A DNA stretch of 64,000 nt from Prosthecobacter debontii (lineage in GTDB: Bacteria > Verrucomicrobiota > Verrucomicrobiia > Verrucomicrobiales > Akkermansiaceae). This document shows, in pieces, positions 1 through 7,866 of the stretch. The position numbers were made by a program, and so were the translations under genes. Under the pieces are notes generated by a model. That model did no database searches. It was given only the letters and a program-made list of their open reading frames with translations, and had not been told where the DNA came from. The stretch is taken from positions 1 through 64,000 of the forward strand of contig CAMCBV010000001.1 of the NCBI GenBank assembly GCA_945873125.1. The letters run 5' to 3'. Each line of letters starts with the position of its first letter. The first letter of the stretch is position 1.

Positions 1-2
1 CT

Positions 3-185
3 CGACTCCATTCAGCCATCGGCTTCATTGCCCCAAAAGATCGACTTGAAGGTCGTCATCTCGAAATTTATCAAACACGAGACAAAAAGCTCGAAGATGC
101 CCGCGCAGGCCGTAAGCTGGCACGCCAGAACATCTCCCTAAACACACAACCAAACCATAACCCATTAACACCTGCTGTAGCTTAA
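3..185 (+). mobile_element. IS3-family-like transposase, C-terminal end (5' truncated by window edge)
   Basis: Frame 3 reads RLHSAIGFIAPKDRLEGRHLEIYQTRDKKLEDARAGRKLARQNISLNTQPNHNPLTPAVA*, typical of the C-terminal rve/IS3 OrfB tail ('LHSAIGYVTP.D.L.GR...I...RD.KL..AR..R'). Confidence 0.8.
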
Positions 186-195
186 TTCAGAGAAT

Positions 196-225
196 CAATT
201 GAGACATTCACGCTGAACCGGGACA
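196..225 (+). repeat. Putative right terminal inverted repeat of the IS3-like element, ending ...GAACCGGGACA
   Basis: About 40 bp after the transposase stop; the reverse complement begins TGTCCCGGTTCAGCGTG, i.e. TG...CA termini as in IS3 elements. The left end is outside the window. Confidence 0.45.
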
Positions 226-381
226 AAACTTTCAAATCAGTTGCCACTACGCTTGCCGATCAGCGCTAAGGGACAGCGCTGAAATCAACATAAGAGAAAA
301 TCTGAATTTCTGAAACCACGCTGAATGTCTACGACAATGCGGCTAATGGCAGGTGCTGTGTCTAATCTTGCTCGTTGCTCG

Positions 382-882
382 TCATTCTTCTTGGGTTTTG
401 ATGTGCGCACCATTGGGTCTTTTAGGGATGCCTTCAACAATCTCATGAATAGTCGGATTCACCCAAAGGTGGTTGATGAAATGAACGTGCGCACCGTGAA
501 CAAATTGACCATCGGAACGACTATCTCGGCTGTCCCAAGTAAGGAGGTGCCAAATATCAGGCTCTCCATCACGGACAAAGAAATGGAAAATAGATCGACT
601 GGAGTCCTGAGTAAGCTGCTTGTGAAGTTGACGGAGTCCCTGAGGTGTCCGCATCTTGTCTCTGGCTCCATCCCAAAGATGGTCTACGTTATTGTCCTCG
701 AAAATGGGTGTGTGGAGGTATCCAAGGGACCCACACCCGACAATCATGCGGGATATGTCAAAGTTCCTGAGAACGATTTTATGACAGAGCTTAACCGCTA
801 CGCGCTTTTTAGTTACAGCGAAAAGCTCCGTAAGATTCTCGGGGGGACTGTTTTTGAATGCCTCGAAAAAAGCGTCAATCAT
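382..882 (-). CDS. Hypothetical protein (166 aa)
   Basis: Preferred over the overlapping + strand ORF (325-924) because the composition is protein-like (FHFFVRDGEPDIWHLLTWDSRDSRSDGQFVHGAHVHFINHLWVNP). Confidence 0.5.
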   Translation of the reverse strand: MIDAFFEAFKNSPPENLTELFAVTKKRVAVKLCHKIVLRNFDISRMIVGCGSLGYLHTPIFEDNNVDHLWDGARDKMRTPQGLRQLHKQLTQDSSRSIFHFFVRDGEPDIWHLLTWDSRDSRSDGQFVHGAHVHFINHLWVNPTIHEIVEGIPKRPNGAHIKTQEE

Positions 883-1484
883 GGTGGATATAGCGGATCT
901 GATTTCTTCAACGTCCTAGCATAGCCCCCCTGACTGGGAGCGAGCGTGGGCTTTTGGTTAATGGCTCTAGTGGTCGTGATAAATAACGGGGCAGGCGTTA
1001 GTATCGTCTTTTATTCGCCGCTGTTAGTCGGAAATGGATGTATGGTAAGGGTATCGACATCGAATATCCAATCATCAATTCGCTCATAACTTAATAGCGG
1101 CCTACCTAAATAAGCAATTTGTTTGTAATTCAGATTGCCCGTCCCTATTTCACAAAGGAAGGGAAGGCGGGTGCGATGGGGTTCGTCAACTCGTGGCGGG
1201 TGGTCGCGTGGTCGAACTTGGAATCCATGCGGAGGCGCGGCGCTCCCTGCGCGGTGACGAAGGAAATGGTGGTGGTGCGGAAAGGCTCCTGCTGACCATT
1301 GGCGGTGTGGGTAACCGTGAAGGTGTTGGGATCCATGGCGAGGATATCTGCTATGGCAGGCCCGATCCATGAGGAAATCTTGGAAATCTTTTCCTCAAAA
1401 AACTGGATATGAAATCCCACTAGCGACACAATCTGTCGCTTCGTTTGTCTACTGTTTTTCCGGAACCAAAGTTTCCATAAAAAC

Positions 1485-1799
1485 ATGAACACCAACTATC
1501 CAAAAGAAATTCCGTCCAACCTTCAGGAAAAACTCAACACGCTCGACAAGCTCGATCTTGATGCCTTCCTGCGTGAATACAGCTCATCCAAAAAATCCAA
1601 GCCGCTGGCCTTTTGGTTGCTGCTGCCCTTGGGGCTTCATTACGCGTATATCGGACGCTGGTGGTTGAGTGTTGCTTTCATTTTCACCTGTGGTGGCATT
1701 GCAGTGTGGTGGCTGGTCGATCTGTTCCGTGTCAGACAGATGATCGGAAGATACAACGAAGATCTCGCTTTCGCGCTCTACAGAAAATACAAAGGTTGA
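1485..1799 (+). CDS. TM2 domain-containing membrane protein
   Basis: KPLAFWLLLPLGLHYAYIGRWWLSVAFIFTCGGIAVWWLVDLFRV: two TM helices with the TM2 pattern. Confidence 0.75.
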   Translation: MNTNYPKEIPSNLQEKLNTLDKLDLDAFLREYSSSKKSKPLAFWLLLPLGLHYAYIGRWWLSVAFIFTCGGIAVWWLVDLFRVRQMIGRYNEDLAFALYRKYKG

Positions 1800-1805
1800 A
1801 GAACG

Positions 1806-2816
1806 ATGCCTGGTAACAAACATCATTACGCCATGGAGCGGCAATGGCGCATGCTCCGCATGATCCCTCGTCACCAGCCGGGTATCACCGTCTCAGCCTT
1901 ACTGGAAAGACTGAAAAGAGAGGGATTTTCAGTAGACCGACGCACGCTCGAGCGTGACCTGAATGAGCTTGGAATCGTTTTCGACCTGGTCAGCACCGAA
2001 GAAAAGAGACCGCAGCTTTGGTATTGGGCAAGCCATGCCAACTTCGATATCCCGGGCATATCCCTTGCGGAGGCAATCACGCTCGGTTTGCTTCGGCACA
2101 TACTTCGCTCGCTGATGCCTAAATCCTTCATCGGATCTTTAGAAGACCGCTTTGCATTGGCAGACAGAAAACTGAGTTCACATTCAGGAAACCGCTATTC
2201 GAAGTGGACGGAGCTGATCGCCTACACCCCACCCGGTCTCACATTTATTCCGCCAAGCATCGACTCGAAGGCTCTCGATACCATTCAAGATGCTTTGCTG
2301 GAAAAACGTAAGGTCACTTTCATCTACCGCAGTCCATACCAGGACGAGAAAAAAACCTACACCGTCAATCCACTCGGTATTCATCTCCAAGGCCAACGCC
2401 CTTATTTTTTAGCCACCGTGGGCGAACATACCAATGTATTGCAATTTGCGATACAGCGCATGGGAAAAACGGAGATGCTATCTGAGTCATCGATTCCGCT
2501 TCCCAGGTTTTCTCTTCATGAATACATCGGGCAAGGTCATGGTCAATTTGCGGTGGGTGAGCAAATCCACCTGCAAGCCACCCTGACCGAGTATCTCGCT
2601 ACTCTACTTGAGGAGACTCCGCTCTCCACTGACCAAAAAATCACCCGGAGCCCTCACAAAATCACTCTGACGGCCACACTCCATCGCTCCTGGCAACTGG
2701 ATTTCTGGCTGCTTTCACAGGGCCCGGCCATCACAGTCATAAAACCCACGAGCTTACGCAAAGCCGTGATCACATCCCTCAACGAGAGCATCGCTAATTA
2801 CTCGAAAGAAAAATAA
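1806..2816 (+). CDS. WYL domain-containing HTH transcriptional regulator
   Basis: N-terminal wHTH (ITVSALLERLKREGFSVDRRTLERDLNEL) plus WYL-like region (ALLEKRKVTFIYRSPYQDEKKTYTVNPLGIHLQGQRPYFLATVGE). Confidence 0.8.
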   Translation: MPGNKHHYAMERQWRMLRMIPRHQPGITVSALLERLKREGFSVDRRTLERDLNELGIVFDLVSTEEKRPQLWYWASHANFDIPGISLAEAITLGLLRHILRSLMPKSFIGSLEDRFALADRKLSSHSGNRYSKWTELIAYTPPGLTFIPPSIDSKALDTIQDALLEKRKVTFIYRSPYQDEKKTYTVNPLGIHLQGQRPYFLATVGEHTNVLQFAIQRMGKTEMLSESSIPLPRFSLHEYIGQGHGQFAVGEQIHLQATLTEYLATLLEETPLSTDQKITRSPHKITLTATLHRSWQLDFWLLSQGPAITVIKPTSLRKAVITSLNESIANYSKEK

Positions 2817-2852
2817 TTCACGACCGCGACGCATTCTGTCGCGTCACTCGAT

Positions 2853-3209
2853 ATGATAAGTGCTATGCACCAAAATACAGATACAGCACCGCCCGTGTCT
2901 TTCATCAGACAGACTCAAGAAATTACCAATTTCGAAATCTCAATCAGCAACGGACTTTACTGGATTTCATATAAGGACAACCAATACCCAATCATCATGA
3001 CGCCTTATCAATTCAAGAGGCTTTTCGAGATCGAGGGTTTGCCCATTGAAGACTTTACAGGGGATGAATCTGCTTGCTTCAATAAAGCGATACTACTGCT
3101 GCGTAACGTGAGGTTCAGTGGAGATCTCTTTGATGAGGAAGGCGATGATATTTCTCCGCAAGAATGCTGGGTGAAGGAATCCATTCAGTTAGATTCTCTA
3201 AATCCATAA
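2853..3209 (+). CDS. Hypothetical protein (118 aa)
   Basis: ORF between the WYL regulator and the DUF2779 gene on the same strand. Confidence 0.5.
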   Translation: MISAMHQNTDTAPPVSFIRQTQEITNFEISISNGLYWISYKDNQYPIIMTPYQFKRLFEIEGLPIEDFTGDESACFNKAILLLRNVRFSGDLFDEEGDDISPQECWVKESIQLDSLNP

Positions 3210-3221
3210 TCTTTAGATCAC

Positions 3222-4757
3222 ATGCCATATCTCACCAAGTCCAAAATCATGGCTTATCGCCAGTGCCCCAAACGTTTGTGGCTGGAAATCCACAAGCCCG
3301 AGCTGCGCGATGACTCCGGAGCACAAATGGCGTTTGCTGCCGGAAACCAAGTCGGTGCTGCGGCACGTCAGGCCTTTGATCTCGATGGGAAAGGCACTTT
3401 GGTTGATGTGGAAACCCTGGGTCACGTTGAGGCCATTGAAGAAACAAAACGCCTTCTCGCGGAGGGAGCAGGCCCGATATTCGAAGCCGGAATTTCAGCA
3501 GTCGGCGGCTTAGCATACGCCGATGTGATGTTACCCGACCGCACAGATGGCGTTTTGCGCTGGCGGATGATTGAAGTTAAATCCTCCACGTCCGTAAAAG
3601 ATTACCAGCGCGATGATATCGCCGTGCAAGCCTACCTTGCTAAGGAAGCGGGCATTCCGTTGGTGTCGGCTTCATTAGCATACATCAATCGTGACTTCTC
3701 GTATTCTGGTCGTGCCGGATACCAAGGCTTGTTCAAGCTTGTCGAGTTGGGTGACGAGGCGGCAGAAAGACACGAGGAAGTCAAAGCATGGTTTACAAAA
3801 GCTCATGAAGTTGCCGATCAAGAGGTGGAGCCAGAAATCGAAACCGGCGACCAGTGCTATTCTCCTTTCAGTTGCGGATTCCTGAGTTACTGCAATCGTA
3901 ACAAGGTCAGCCCAGATTATCCGCTAAGCTCATTGCCACGATTACGTCAGATCAGACGCGAGGCCATTGAAAATACCGGTGTGGACGACTTACGGGAAGC
4001 GCCCGATCATCTGCTCAACGATCTCCAGAAACGGGTGAAACATTGCAGTGCCACTGGTGAAGTCTTCTTTCAGGCAGATGCCGCCGCCGCCAAACTAGCT
4101 CCTTACGGCTACCCGGCCCGCTTTCTTGATTTTGAAACGATCACTTTCGCCGTTCCTCGTCTTGAGTACACCCGTCCCTATGAGCAAATCCCGTTCCAGT
4201 TTAGCCTGCACACACTCCAGTCAGACGAGCGACTGATACATAATGGATTGATGCATCATGAATTTCTGGACCTGAGCGGCAACAATCCATCGGATGAATG
4301 CGCCCTAGAACTGGTTCGCCTCTGTGGCAGCGAAGGACCGATCTATGCCTACAATGCAGGGTTCGAGGCCAAGGTAATCCGCGATATGGCGAATAGTCAT
4401 TCCGACGAAATAGGCGAGGCATTGCGATCTATCGAAGCGAGATTGGTAGATTTGTTACCGATCGCAAGACATCACTACTACCATCCCATCCAGCACGGCA
4501 GTTGGAGTCTCAAAGCCGTGCTACCAGCCATCTGTCCAGACTTGTCTTACTCCGAACTCGAAGGCGTGCAGGATGGGACCATGGCTCAAACCGCGTATCT
4601 GGAAGCGATCGATCCAGCTACCAGTGCGGAGCGCAAAGAAACACTCCGTAGGCAACTTCACGATTACTGCCGGCTCGATACTTTAGCCCTCGTGCGCCTC
4701 TACTATTTTTTTAAGGGTGATCCTTTTGATGACTACTATACATACACTCAGGTATAA
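3222..4757 (+). CDS. DUF2779 domain protein: Cas4-like PD-(D/E)XK nuclease fused to a DnaQ/RNase H-fold-like domain
   Basis: N-terminal LTKSKIMAYRQCPKRLWLE; nuclease core ADVMLPD...MIEVKSSTSVKDYQRDDIAVQAYLA; Cys cluster CYSPFSCGFLSYC; C-terminal RFLDFETITFAVP...YNAGFEAKVI...LHDYCRLDTLALV. Confidence 0.8.
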   Translation: MPYLTKSKIMAYRQCPKRLWLEIHKPELRDDSGAQMAFAAGNQVGAAARQAFDLDGKGTLVDVETLGHVEAIEETKRLLAEGAGPIFEAGISAVGGLAYADVMLPDRTDGVLRWRMIEVKSSTSVKDYQRDDIAVQAYLAKEAGIPLVSASLAYINRDFSYSGRAGYQGLFKLVELGDEAAERHEEVKAWFTKAHEVADQEVEPEIETGDQCYSPFSCGFLSYCNRNKVSPDYPLSSLPRLRQIRREAIENTGVDDLREAPDHLLNDLQKRVKHCSATGEVFFQADAAAAKLAPYGYPARFLDFETITFAVPRLEYTRPYEQIPFQFSLHTLQSDERLIHNGLMHHEFLDLSGNNPSDECALELVRLCGSEGPIYAYNAGFEAKVIRDMANSHSDEIGEALRSIEARLVDLLPIARHHYYHPIQHGSWSLKAVLPAICPDLSYSELEGVQDGTMAQTAYLEAIDPATSAERKETLRRQLHDYCRLDTLALVRLYYFFKGDPFDDYYTYTQV

Positions 4758-4778
4758 GGCCAACATCACCACACCATC

Positions 4779-5027
4779 ATGAACTGCTACTGCAAATACT
4801 GTGGCCACAAGGCCCCGAGCATCCACTCCCTAACTGGGAGTCTGTGTCTTCGTCATCCATCAGGTCCTAATAAAGGAAAGCACGCACTCTATGAAGGTAG
4901 CGAAAAAAACGAATACACCTGCAAGTTCTGCGGCAAAACCTACCCTTTGATCTTGTCGCTCACTTCAAGTCTCTGCTCCAGGCATCCAGATGGCTCTAAC
5001 AAAGGAAAACATGAACCAACAAGTTGA
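4779..5027 (+). CDS. Small tandem zinc-finger protein (two repeats)
   Basis: CKYCG..SIHSLTGSLCLRHPSGPNKGKH and CKFCG..LILSLTSSLCSRHPDGSNKGKH. Confidence 0.7.
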   Translation: MNCYCKYCGHKAPSIHSLTGSLCLRHPSGPNKGKHALYEGSEKNEYTCKFCGKTYPLILSLTSSLCSRHPDGSNKGKHEPTS

Positions 5028-5083
5028 GTGATCAATCCAATTGCTGACTTGACATAATCATACCGTTACAACTGAGTAGTCAA

Positions 5084-5572
5084 ATGACAGATACACCCGA
5101 AAGATATTCCCAAGAAATCGAAGCGATTAATAAGTCAATTATTAGCTTCAATGAGTATTTGAATGCCAAATACTCAATTCCGAAAATCAACGCGCAAACG
5201 ATGTTAACCGATCAGAATTGTATTCAAATCTTACATCAAAACTGGGATGGATTTGGATTTCCAAATTCTGAAAAAAGAGGTGTTTATTTTGTTTTTGGTA
5301 GAGAAATGACAACTGATCGAAACGGGGTCTACATCGGCAAGGCATCATTCGGATCCACAATCGGACGAAGGCTCTCTTCGCATCTTACCGGATTTAGAAA
5401 CTGCGAGCAGTTCATCATGAAGGGATACAACTCGGAAGTGTATGTATTAGAATGGATCATTTCCATAGACTTGGATGCGATCAGCGCTCCATTTCTTGCG
5501 CCTGCGCTAGAAGAATATTTGATTGCAGAGACACGCAAGCAAATCAATCTCATCAATGGTACAGGCAACTGA
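5084..5572 (+). CDS. GIY-YIG nuclease-like protein
   Basis: GVYFVFG...NGVYIGKASFGSTIGRRLSSH...LEEYLIAETRKQINLIN matches the GIY-YIG layout (GVY / YIG, R, E, N). Confidence 0.6.
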   Translation: MTDTPERYSQEIEAINKSIISFNEYLNAKYSIPKINAQTMLTDQNCIQILHQNWDGFGFPNSEKRGVYFVFGREMTTDRNGVYIGKASFGSTIGRRLSSHLTGFRNCEQFIMKGYNSEVYVLEWIISIDLDAISAPFLAPALEEYLIAETRKQINLINGTGN

Positions 5573-5598
5573 AGCGAACTGTCTCCTTAGCATATCGC

Positions 5599-5976
5599 AT
5601 GAATGAGAGATTTCAAAACTCCGACCTCAAAATTGCTGTCGAGAGTGTGATGCGCGATTACCAAGGCGCACTCGTCAATCAACCTCTGCCATCCGCATTG
5701 TCGACGGGCTACGCCGATCTCGATCAAAAACTTGATGGATTGCGACCCGGGCTACATGTGCTCGCTGGGAGATCGCAGATGGGGAAAACCACTTTGGTGC
5801 TGAATATGGCGGATCACATCTGCTTTGAACAAAAAGTGCCATCCCTCATCTTTTCGATGGAATTGAGAGTCGCAGAAATCATGCGACGCATGCTGTTTCC
5901 CAAATCCTTCCTCGATCCCTTTTATCGTGACCGCAACCCTAATCCCGTCTCATTAGGGTCAGGTGTCGCATATTAA
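5599..5976 (+). pseudogene. Truncated DnaB-like replicative helicase C-terminal domain (RecA-type ATPase)
   Basis: STGYADLDQKLDGLRPGLHVLAGRSQMGKTTLVLNMADHICFEQKVPSLIFSMELRVAEIMRRML: DnaB Walker A and following strand; the frame ends within a palindrome and lacks the remaining motifs. Confidence 0.65.
5937..5976 (+). repeat. REP-like palindrome with conserved-looking tail (CCCTAAT...ATTAGGG TCAGGTGTCGCATATTAAC)
   Basis: Perfect 7-bp inverted repeat followed by GTCAGGTGTCGCATATTAAC, resembling Y1-transposase (RAYT)-associated REP sequences. Confidence 0.35.
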
Positions 5977-5989
5977 CACGTCTTAGCTG

Positions 5990-6130
5990 CAGCACTTCTT
6001 GAACTTGTGCCTGCTATCTCACGGACTTTGCGGCGGCGGCAGCTCTCGATGAGGGTATACCAGATGGCGTTGGTTTGTCCGGCGGTTTCACTGCCCAGAG
6101 TGAGGGTTGAATTACCAAAGGAGTGAGGTG
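5990..6130 (-). pseudogene. IS66-family transposase remnant (C-terminal fragment)
   Basis: Minus-strand FGNSTLTLGSETAGQTNAIWYTLIESCRRRKV resembles the IS66 TnpC C-terminus (GSE.AG...A..YTLIESCRRR.IDP..YL..VL); it degenerates afterwards. Confidence 0.55.
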
Positions 6131-6264
6131 TTAGCACTGAGCTTTTATCTTTCCGTAAGAGGCTGGAGGAATGACGACAGGCTATGGTGCCAATCCCAAC
6201 AACTCGGATGCACACGACGGCTTTCCGAGACAAGAAAGATGATAATAGTGCTCCAAAGGCGTGA

Positions 6265-7866
6265 TTATTCTTCCTCTGCTCCGCCGAGGGTTACGTTGAT
6301 GTTGTATTTGTTTTGAAGGTGGGCGTGAGCTTTGCTTGCTTGTTCAGCCTTGGAGTAGCGCTTGCAGGTTAGCTGGAAAGTGCGAATGGCTTTCTCTTTT
6401 TCACCGGCTTCTTCGTAAGTGAAACCGATTTGGAGCGTGGCTTCAGGGGCGGCTTTGTCGACGACTTTGATTTGGTTATAGAGCAAGATGGCCTCGTCAT
6501 GCTCTCTGAGCCGGCGGTGACAGCTTGCCATCCGGAAGTGATTTTCCGGAAAGCGGTCAACTTGGCGGTAGGTGGTGATGGCTTTTCGCCAATCAGAAAG
6601 CTTTTCGTAACATGATGCGATGGACCAGAGGTAATCCCCAGCATGGTCGCCATCTATTTCGATCAGCTTTCGGTAAACCTCCATGGCATCTTTGATTTTT
6701 CCTTCCTCAAGATCCATGCCAGCGATGTTTTTAAGGCCCCCGACCTGATCCTTGAACTCGCCATAGATGCGCCGCGCCTCGGGGCGTTTGTCGTGAGACT
6801 TATACCATTGAGCCATATTTCCAAGTAAGCTGTCGTCACGACCAAAGCGCGCGCCGATCTCAGTATAGATCTTCCATATTTCGGAGGGGCGGCCCAGCGT
6901 GCCGTTGAGTCCGGCTGCACGGTAAAGCAAATCCTTTTCCATCATAGGGCGGCGCGAGGACTCGACGCGGAGTTCGGTGAGGAGTTGGTCGCCAAGCTTG
7001 AGGGCAGCGATGCGGGTTCCTGGGTTTCCTAGCAGGTGATTCACAGTCTTCGTTGACATGTCGTAGACCGCATCAAAAAGTGCGTCGCCTTCGTGGGTGG
7101 TCGCGAGTGCTTTTTTCCCTTCGACGAAATTTTGGGCGAAAAAGTGGATTTGGGCGAGTTCGCGGCTGGCTTCTGCGCAGGCGGTTTTTGATTTTTCGTT
7201 GCGCTCCACCGTGTAGGTGAGATCGTTGAGAATGGAGAGTTGTTCGACTTCATCTTTCTGAAGGCGGGCGTAATGGAGGAGGTCGAGGCGGGAGCGGATC
7301 GCGATCTCGTGGCTCGGGTATTCTTTGATCAGAAAGCGAAAGGCTTTTTGTGCGTCCTTGACCTCACCCATCGTGCGGTATGCATCGGCGATGCAGTAAG
7401 CGGCTATCGTGGCTTCTTCCGAATCTGGCCAGTAGTCGATGACAGACTGGAAGCCATCACGCAGCGCGGTTTTGGGTTTCTTGAGATGCATCATGGAGTG
7501 GCTCCACATGAGTTGCGCGTATGGGGCTCCGGGACTTTTCTCGTAGAGGGTGAGAAATTTCTCGAACTCAGCGAGGGAGGTTTTGAAATCGCCGTTGGTG
7601 TAATGCTTTTCTGCGATACGCATTTGATAACGCTCGACCTCCTTCATTTTCTCAAAGGTGGCGATGGGAATACGCTCCAACGGCGAAAGTTCCGCTAGTG
7701 CGCCAACCCTGAGCAGCAGTAGGCAAAGGGCTAAGAGATTTGGTAAGCGAAAGGTTATGATGCGGATTGCGAACCGCATGCCGGATCGGGCTTGTTTTTT
7801 GCCACGGTGGTTCAGTGGTCGAATTACTTCTGTGGGGGCTATCATTCTTTCGTGGTTTCGAGCCAT
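6265..7866 (-). CDS. TPR-repeat protein
   Basis: 533 aa with TPR-like units (LAEFEKFLTLYEKSPGAPYAQ, AQKAFRFLIKEYPSHEIAIRSR, AIRTFQLTCKRYSKAEQASKA); last gene of the minus-strand operon. Confidence 0.8.
   Translation of the reverse strand: MARNHERMIAPTEVIRPLNHRGKKQARSGMRFAIRIITFRLPNLLALCLLLLRVGALAELSPLERIPIATFEKMKEVERYQMRIAEKHYTNGDFKTSLAEFEKFLTLYEKSPGAPYAQLMWSHSMMHLKKPKTALRDGFQSVIDYWPDSEEATIAAYCIADAYRTMGEVKDAQKAFRFLIKEYPSHEIAIRSRLDLLHYARLQKDEVEQLSILNDLTYTVERNEKSKTACAEASRELAQIHFFAQNFVEGKKALATTHEGDALFDAVYDMSTKTVNHLLGNPGTRIAALKLGDQLLTELRVESSRRPMMEKDLLYRAAGLNGTLGRPSEIWKIYTEIGARFGRDDSLLGNMAQWYKSHDKRPEARRIYGEFKDQVGGLKNIAGMDLEEGKIKDAMEVYRKLIEIDGDHAGDYLWSIASCYEKLSDWRKAITTYRQVDRFPENHFRMASCHRRLREHDEAILLYNQIKVVDKAAPEATLQIGFTYEEAGEKEKAIRTFQLTCKRYSKAEQASKAHAHLQNKYNINVTLGGAEEE

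Noticed and set aside
325-924. 199-aa + strand ORF as a coding gene
   Set aside because: Overlaps the more protein-like minus-strand ORF 382-882; the + frame looks like an antisense shadow.
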